Source: CAYFKJ01 sp964528595
Lineage (GTDB): Bacteria > Pseudomonadota > Alphaproteobacteria > UBA2966
Assembly: GCA_964528595.1 (NCBI GenBank)
Contig: CAZGTM010000069.1
Coordinates: 1-19,623 of the forward strand
Direction of reading: 5' to 3'
Length of the DNA: 19,623 nucleotides
The translations under genes were made by a program, and so were the position numbers. Shown piece by piece: positions 15,267 to 19,623 of the stretch. The notes below the pieces were generated by a model. That model had not been told where the DNA came from and did not search any database. It worked only from the letters and a program-made list of their open reading frames with translations. How positions within the stretch are numbered: position 1 is the first letter of the stretch; every line of letters starts with the position of its first letter.

Positions 15267-16880
15267 TTACCAGCGAGCGATAATGCGGTTCGGATCACCC
15301 GCTAACTGCGGGTTCTGCTTGCGGCCCAGGCGGACGGCTTGACGAGGAACATTGGCGGTGACGTACCGGTGCAGTTCGCCGGTCGTGATGCGGCGGTCGC
15401 CATTATGGTCCGCCTCACCTTCCAGGCCGCGCATCAGGAAATAGCTGAACAGGCCGTGCTTGACCTCGGGCAGGCTGGAGGAGATTTGGTCGTTACCGGC
15501 CGCCGAGAGAACAGTGAAATTCTTGGGAAAGCGGCTGGCCCCCTGGGTGATCCGGATGCCACGGGCGTCCGCCACCAGAGTACGCTCGCTGCGGGTACCA
15601 CCGGAATAACAAGTGTCAAGGAACACGGTGACCGAACGCGGCGAAGCTTCGGCCAGGGTCTCGAAGACCTCTTTACGCTTGAGGGCGGTGTCGTCCAGTA
15701 ATGCGATGTCGGCGTCATGAGGCAGGAGATAGAGTCGTTTGCCGTCGGCTGAGGCAAGGCCGTGGCCCGCGAAGAAAATATAGATGTCGGATTTGCCCTG
15801 CGCCGCCACGGCCGGCAGCCAGAGCTTCAATGCCTTTTTGAGGCCTGTGCGCCCAGCCTGATCATTAACCAACAGTTTGATGTTCTGCTCGGGCACACCG
15901 AGCGCCCGGTGTGCGTAGTCCATAAAGTACTGGGCATCCCGGTCGGCGAAAGTTGCACCGGGCGCATCGCGGTAGCTCTCGACACCGATGACTATGGCCA
16001 GGGCATCGGGCTTTAGGCGCGCCTTGAGCCGGGTTGGATCGAGTGCCACAAAGTTTGCCACTGGTTGGCTCGAAGTGGCGACCGATCGGGTCACGCGCAC
16101 GCCCTTGGTTGTGCGGTTACCGCGCTTGTCGACGGCTTCGATAACGATGTCTCGGCCACCCATGGGCACATAGATCGACACCCGGAAGCGCCGGTTGCCC
16201 GACACCTTTACCTGTTTTCCGTCCACCAGTACCTGCGCAACGCCGCTATCGTCCGACACGCGGCCGGCGATTTCGAATTCCCCGGCCCCGGCCTGCTGGT
16301 TCACCGGAATTTCGATCCTTGGACCACGATCATCTCTGACGGCGGGTTCATGCCGACCTGGGGCGGCACTGCTTTTCGTCGCAACGCTAACGCTGTCATC
16401 TTTCAACTCACGGCAAGTGACAAGTGTCAGATTTCTTCGTCTCGCTTCTTCGACATGCGGTCTGTATGTGCTCTTGCTTTCCCAAGCAGATGTGTCCGAT
16501 ATCGTAACGTTTAAGCAAATATCGACATCGCTCTTGCCTCTAAGAGATTCGAGAAACCCCGCCGTGGGTTTTGGTTTGCTTGGGTTGTTTATAGCGATTT
16601 GCCGTTGCGAGATTATTTGACGGCAATCATCCAAGCTCAGACGCCTTTTGTTCGCTTCGTCGCGAAAAGCTTTGGTTTTTTCGAGCAGGGAGAAATACTG
16701 ACTGCTTTCCCATTTTTTAAGATCCGAGGAGACGGCACTGGAGCAAACATCAAAATCCGAGCCGAGGGCAGCTCTCTGTACATACTCGTTGTAGCCCGGT
16801 GGCTGATTGCATGCCGTTAATACCAGAAGCGAGGCGCCAAAAATCCCGCCATATTTTTCGCAAGTTCGCACGACATCCAT
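15267..16880 (-). CDS. Lipoprotein caspase-like peptidase (C14 family)
   Basis: The frame is open to 16994, but the ATG at 16880 begins a lipoprotein signal peptide (IFGASLLVLTAC, Cys24), so that is the preferred start (537 residues). Two copies of a two-cysteine module follow: S-D-x-D-x-C, W-E-S, E-A, R-R-x-L-(S/T)-L, then C-R. Next is an Ig-like domain (around IEIPVNQ to GVRVTR). The C-terminal half is the caspase-like domain, with catalytic His in IYIFFAGHGLASADG (His373) and Cys in VFLDTCYSGG (Cys424). Near the end D-H-N-G-D-R-R-I-T-T-G-E matches an EF-hand loop. It should be a cysteine protease with basic specificity, as in metacaspases, held at a membrane in the envelope. Substrates are unknown. 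Confidence 0.92.
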   Translation of the reverse strand: MDVVRTCEKYGGIFGASLLVLTACNQPPGYNEYVQRAALGSDFDVCSSAVSSDLKKWESSQYFSLLEKTKAFRDEANKRRLSLDDCRQIISQRQIAINNPSKPKPTAGFLESLRGKSDVDICLNVTISDTSAWESKSTYRPHVEEARRRNLTLVTCRELKDDSVSVATKSSAAPGRHEPAVRDDRGPRIEIPVNQQAGAGEFEIAGRVSDDSGVAQVLVDGKQVKVSGNRRFRVSIYVPMGGRDIVIEAVDKRGNRTTKGVRVTRSVATSSQPVANFVALDPTRLKARLKPDALAIVIGVESYRDAPGATFADRDAQYFMDYAHRALGVPEQNIKLLVNDQAGRTGLKKALKLWLPAVAAQGKSDIYIFFAGHGLASADGKRLYLLPHDADIALLDDTALKRKEVFETLAEASPRSVTVFLDTCYSGGTRSERTLVADARGIRITQGASRFPKNFTVLSAAGNDQISSSLPEVKHGLFSYFLMRGLEGEADHNGDRRITTGELHRYVTANVPRQAVRLGRKQNPQLAGDPNRIIARW

Positions 16881-17112
16881 TTCCAAATCCAGTTTGGGAA
16901 TAACACTATAGGCGCGTGTAGATTGCTGAGAGATACTATCAAAGCGGTTTGATCGTGTAACAGGGATAATTGAAGGACTAAGGCGAAAATTCACGAATTC
17001 GGATTGATAATCCGATAAATCAGATATTTGCCTCGACCAAACCCCTGAAGCTGCGCGCAGCTACCGCTTAGCCGCCCACATTAACCCGACCAGTTGAAAA
17101 GGGGAGCGCGCA

Positions 17113-17349
17113 ATGACTTGCCGCATTCCGGCGAATGTCATATTTGGGTGCATCCTTGAGGAACGGACCCGGAGCATGCGCAAAGCCCTAATCTCAATAT
17201 TGACGGTCATCGTGGCGGGGCTTCTCGCCTTGGTGGTCGGTGAAATCGTGGCCGCGCGCTATTTCAATGCGATCGCCCTGTTCGGCGTCACCAGCGTTTT
17301 TCTCTGGTTCGCCCTGCACCGGCGCCGGCCCCCCGACGAAAAGCCATAA
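17113..17349 (+). CDS. Small two-helix membrane protein
   Basis: A 78-residue protein with two predicted hydrophobic helices, about residues 25-43 (ALISILTVIVAGLLALVV) and 52-68 (NAIALFGVTSVFLWFA), and a basic C terminus HRRRPPDEKP. The ATG at 17113 has an excellent ribosome site (AAAAGGGGAG, six bases upstream). An internal ATG at 17176 would give a shorter form (MRKALIS...) with its own GGAG almost abutting it, so start choice is uncertain. No named family is recognised; it may be a small hypothetical inner-membrane protein. It converges on glnA across a bidirectional terminator. Confidence 0.65.
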   Translation: MTCRIPANVIFGCILEERTRSMRKALISILTVIVAGLLALVVGEIVAARYFNAIALFGVTSVFLWFALHRRRPPDEKP

Positions 17350-17353
17350 GAAA

Positions 17354-17377
17354 AGGCCGGGCGTTGCCGCCCGGCCT
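17354..17377. terminator. Bidirectional intrinsic terminator between the small membrane protein and glnA
   Basis: AGGCCGGGCG and CGCCCGGCCT form a perfect 10-bp GC-rich stem with a TTGC loop. AAAA before the stem becomes a T-run on the minus strand, giving a good terminator for glnA; GATCTTT after it gives a weaker plus-strand tail. Confidence 0.85.
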
Positions 17378-17401
17378 GATCTTTGATCGAGAAGTCCGCG
17401 C

Positions 17402-18811
17402 TTAGACAGAGTAGTACATGTCGAACTCGATCGGGTGCGGGGTGTGCTCGAAAGCCAGCACTTCGCCCCACTTGAGTTCCATGTAGCCGTCGATCTGGTC
17501 GTCGGTGAAGACGTCGCCCTTCTTGAGGAAGTCGCGGTCGGCGTCCAGCGCGTCGAGCGCCTCGCGCAGGGAACCGCAAACGGTCGGCACCTCGGCGAGT
17601 TCTTCCGGCGGCAGGTCGTAGAGGTTCTTGTCCATCGGATCGCCGGGATGGATCTTGTTCTCGATGCCGTCGATGCCGGCCATCAGCATGGCCGAGAACG
17701 CCAGGTAGGGATTGGAGCCGGCATCCGGGAAACGCACCTCGACGCGCTTGCCGTTGGGGCTGGTGGCGAACGGGATACGGCAGGAGGCCGAACGGTTGCG
17801 GGCCGAGTAGGCCAGCAGCACGGGCGCCTCGAAACCCGGGATCAGCCGCTTATAGCTGTTGGTCAGCGGGTTGGTGAAGGCATTCAGCGCCTTGGCGTGC
17901 TTGACGATGCCGCCGATGTAATAAAGCGCCGTCTCCGACAGATCGGCATAGCCCGAACCGGCGAAGGTCGGCTTGCCCTCCTTCCAGATCGACTGGTGGA
18001 CGTGCATGCCCGAACCGTTGTCTTCGATTACCGGCTTGGGCATGAAGGTCGCCGTCTTGCCGTAGGAGTGCGCCACGTTGTGCACGACGTACTTATAAAT
18101 CTGCAGCTCGTCGGCCACCTGCAGCAGCGGGCCGAATTCCATGCCGAGCTCGTGCTGCGAGGGCGCCACCTCGTGGTGGTGCTTCTCGGTGCGCAGGCCC
18201 ATTTCCTGCATGATCGAGAGCATCTCGGCCCGGATGTCCGAGGCCGCGTCGACCGGCGGCACCGGGAAGTAGCCGCCCTTGATGGCGGGACGGTGGCCCG
18301 GGTTGCCGCCTTCGAAGTGCTTGCCGGTGTTGTAGGGGCCTTCGGCCTCGTCGATCGAATAGAACGTGTTGTTCATGGAGACGTCGTAGCGCACGTCGTC
18401 GAACATGAAAAACTCGGCTTCCGGTCCAAAGTAGGCAGTGTCGCCCAGACCGGAGAACTTGAGGTAGTTTTCCGCCCGGCGCGCGGTCGAGCGCGGATCG
18501 CGGCCATAGCCTTCGCCGGTGGTTGGTTCGACGACGTCACAGAACAGGATCAAAGAGCTTTGGGCCGCAAAGGGATCCATGGTGGCGCTCGTGGCATCCG
18601 GCATCAACGTCATGTCGCTCTCGTTGATGTCCTTCCAGCCCTCAATGGAGGAGCCGTCAAACATGATGCCGTCGGCGAACATGTCTTCGTCGACCACCCG
18701 GCAGTCCATGGCGAGATGCTGCCATTTGCCGCGCGGGTCGGTGAAGCGCAGATCGACGTACTTGACGTCGTCGTCCTTGATGGTCTGTAGAACTGATTTT
18801 ACGTCGGACAT
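17402..18811 (-). CDS. glnA: Glutamine synthetase, type I
   Basis: This 469-residue protein makes glutamine from glutamate, ammonia and ATP in the cytoplasm. It matches type I GS across the whole length: MFDGSSIEGW (50-59), the metal-binding EAEFF (131-135), HHEVAPSQHE (212-221), NGSGMHVHQS (265-274) and the NRSASCRIP region (339-347). Tyr398 in DKNLYDLPPEE is the site for adenylylation, the classical GlnE-controlled form. ATG at 18811 has GGGA about nine bases upstream. It lies 79 bases after glnB and is probably read mainly from the glnB promoter; a separate promoter in the short gap is possible but not evident. Confidence 0.97.
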   Translation of the reverse strand: MSDVKSVLQTIKDDDVKYVDLRFTDPRGKWQHLAMDCRVVDEDMFADGIMFDGSSIEGWKDINESDMTLMPDATSATMDPFAAQSSLILFCDVVEPTTGEGYGRDPRSTARRAENYLKFSGLGDTAYFGPEAEFFMFDDVRYDVSMNNTFYSIDEAEGPYNTGKHFEGGNPGHRPAIKGGYFPVPPVDAASDIRAEMLSIMQEMGLRTEKHHHEVAPSQHELGMEFGPLLQVADELQIYKYVVHNVAHSYGKTATFMPKPVIEDNGSGMHVHQSIWKEGKPTFAGSGYADLSETALYYIGGIVKHAKALNAFTNPLTNSYKRLIPGFEAPVLLAYSARNRSASCRIPFATSPNGKRVEVRFPDAGSNPYLAFSAMLMAGIDGIENKIHPGDPMDKNLYDLPPEELAEVPTVCGSLREALDALDADRDFLKKGDVFTDDQIDGYMELKWGEVLAFEHTPHPIEFDMYYSV

Positions 18812-18890
18812 GGTATTTTTCCCGTATTTTGTCTGTTACTCGAATGCGGAGTGTTGGTTGATGGCTGAATGAAAGTGGGTCGGCCGGGGC

Positions 18891-19229
18891 TCAGATCGCC
18901 TCGCCGCCGCGTTCGCCGGTGCGGATGCGGATCGCGTCCTCCACCGTGGTGATGAAGATCTTACCGTCACCGATGCGCCCGGTCTGGGCGGCCTGCTGGA
19001 CGGCTTCGACGGCCCGCTCCACCAGATTGTCTTCCAATACGATTTCGATTTTCACCTTGGGCAGAAAATCGACCACGTACTCGGCGCCGCGGTAAAGTTC
19101 GGTATGGCCTTTTTGGCGTCCGAATCCCTTGGCTTCGGTCACCGTGATGCCCTGCAGGCCGATTTCGTGAAGGGCTTCCTTCACCTCGTCGAGCTTGAAG
19201 GGTTTTATGATCGCCTCGATTTTTTTCAT
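18891..19229 (-). CDS. glnB: Nitrogen regulatory PII protein
   Basis: This 112-residue protein senses 2-oxoglutarate, ATP/ADP and, through uridylylation, glutamine, and controls NtrB and GlnE. The sequence is full-length PII: KKIEAIIKPFKLDEVKEAL at the N terminus, the T-loop GRQKGHTELYRGAEYVVDFLPK with uridylylation target Tyr51, and TGRIGDGKIFITTVEDAIRIRTGERGGEAI at the C terminus. The pairing with glnA is the usual alphaproteobacterial glnBA arrangement. A sigma-54 promoter lies about 95 bases upstream of the ATG. Confidence 0.97.
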   Translation of the reverse strand: MKKIEAIIKPFKLDEVKEALHEIGLQGITVTEAKGFGRQKGHTELYRGAEYVVDFLPKVKIEIVLEDNLVERAVEAVQQAAQTGRIGDGKIFITTVEDAIRIRTGERGGEAI

Positions 19230-19276
19230 CGTTATCTCGTCCCGGACTAACTAAATCTCAGTCATGACATGACGGA

Positions 19277-19306
19277 GCGCGCGATCCCGCAATGGAGAAC
19301 GCGCGC
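19277..19306 (-). promoter_or_regulatory. GC-rich stem in the glnB leader
   Basis: GCGCGCG at 19277-19283 can pair with CGCGCGC at 19300-19306 across a 16-base loop. It would lie near the 5' end of the transcript predicted from the sigma-54 promoter (start near 19312). Function is not known; it may affect mRNA stability. Confidence 0.3.
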
Positions 19307-19322
19307 GCGTTGATCCCTGCAT

Positions 19323-19338
19323 AGCATGAGACGTGCCA
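19323..19338 (-). promoter_or_regulatory. Sigma-54 (RpoN) promoter of glnB-glnA
   Basis: On the minus strand the sequence reads TGGCACGTCTCATGCT, against the consensus TGGCACR-N4-TTGCW. The GG (-24) is at 19337-19336 and the GC (-12) at 19325-19324, with the correct 12-base offset. Only one base in the -12 element differs. Transcription should start near 19312, about 83 bases before the glnB ATG. Confidence 0.8.
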
Positions 19339-19396
19339 ATTCCGGCGGTGGTTGAAATCCGCGGAAAACTCCTGTTTTCCAGCTTAAGCGACATAT

Positions 19397-19418
19397 TTAG
19401 GCATATTATTGTGCCTAA
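19397..19418. promoter_or_regulatory. Candidate NtrC-type enhancer site
   Basis: A perfect inverted repeat, TTAGGCA and TGCCTAA with an 8-base A/T-rich spacer, is centred about 95 bases upstream of the predicted sigma-54 start. NtrC sites are inverted repeats of GCAC/GTGC type around an A/T-rich centre, at a similar distance in glnA promoters. The match to the consensus is partial; position and symmetry support it. Confidence 0.5.
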
Positions 19419-19623
19419 TTATTGTGCAATTGCATTCCCGCTAATCAAATTGAGCGGTCTTTCGCGAGAGCATATCGCGGATCCGGCGAATAGCCTCGTG
19501 ACTAATTTCGGTCGAATTGGATTTGGGAAAGTTCATAAATCGAACCGCCGAAACCACAGAGTCCAATCCCAGCCATCGTTCCCATAATCAATATTCAAAC
19601 CGGTAAGAGAGAGTTTATTTCAT

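Larger units (their letters stand above)
19230..19623. other. Upstream control region of glnB; no gene supported
   Basis: Nearly 400 bases without a convincing gene. It holds the candidate sigma-54 promoter (19323-19338), a GC-rich leader hairpin (19277-19306), an A/T-rich inverted repeat (19397-19418) and a direct repeat ATTATTGTGC at 19405-19414 and 19418-19427. The remainder, about 19430-19623, shows no recognised structure. An 84-codon open frame on the plus strand crosses the promoter and looks like chance. GAGAGAG near the right edge could be a ribosome site for a gene starting beyond the window. Confidence 0.6.

Noticed and set aside
17435..18790. Plus-strand open frame (451 codons) antisense to glnA
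   Set aside because: glnA is unmistakable on the minus strand, and the antisense product is low-complexity without motifs.
19333..19587. 84-codon plus-strand frame upstream of glnB
   Set aside because: It starts inside the sigma-54 promoter and lacks a ribosome site or recognisable family features.
19606..19623. Possible gene start at the right edge after GAGAGAG
   Set aside because: The window ends at the putative start codon, so no coding sequence can be read.

Overview
The window looks like a stretch of chromosome from an alphaproteobacterium, most likely Rhodospirillales-like. The placement is an inference from gene content and style: GC-rich codon use, a glnB-glnA pair behind a sigma-54 type promoter, a separate ParE, DUF1194 proteins, and a 'CCCCGGCGAAGGCCGGGG' type intergenic repeat. 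No rRNA, tRNA, CRISPR array, transposase or phage gene was seen. Most genes are housekeeping or ordinary accessory genes.

Layout. 1-2.7 kb: two closely related secreted DUF1194 (von Willebrand A-like) proteins, both on the minus strand and both 270 aa, flank a FecR-domain secreted protein on the plus strand. 2.9-4.75 kb: a DEAD-box RNA helicase is followed by a stand-alone Lrp/AsnC ligand-binding domain protein, probably one transcript. 5.0-6.85 kb: an alpha/beta hydrolase converges on two small lipoproteins that appear to be diverged paralogues of each other. 7.0-9.3 kb: a GNAT acetyltransferase and a glutathione S-transferase form a tight minus-strand pair, divergent from a HisC-like aminotransferase. 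A 27-bp-arm inverted repeat element lies between that gene and parE. 9.4-11.4 kb: parE (topoisomerase IV subunit B). 11.5-14.05 kb: a YciA-like acyl-CoA thioesterase, an MFS transporter that seems to start at a rare ATT codon, and an EamA/DMT transporter, all plus strand. 14.04-15.2 kb: a GyrI-like ligand-binding protein and a PadR repressor on the minus strand, read from a region holding a perfect 38-bp palindrome. 15.27-16.9 kb: a lipoprotein caspase-like peptidase with a duplicated two-cysteine module, an Ig-like domain and an EF-hand-like loop. 17.1-19.6 kb: a small two-helix membrane protein, a bidirectional terminator, glnA, glnB and their nitrogen-control promoter region.

How the genes work together. 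The glnB-glnA pair is the clearest unit: PII signalling protein and glutamine synthetase behind a sigma-54 promoter with a candidate NtrC-type inverted repeat upstream. PadR plus the GyrI-like protein look like a self-regulated small-molecule sensing pair; the adjacent convergent DMT exporter could be a partner, but nothing in the sequence proves it. GNAT and GST are translationally close-coupled, as are the thioesterase and MFS genes. The caspase lipoprotein, the two DUF1194 proteins and the FecR protein are all envelope or periplasmic proteins of uncertain role.

I found no convincing large unknown system. The items most worth a second look are the 38-bp palindrome abutting padR, the multi-domain caspase lipoprotein with its possible calcium loop, the ATT start, the paired lipoproteins, the DUF1194-FecR-DUF1194 arrangement, and the repeated CGGAAAT half-sites upstream of the RNA helicase.
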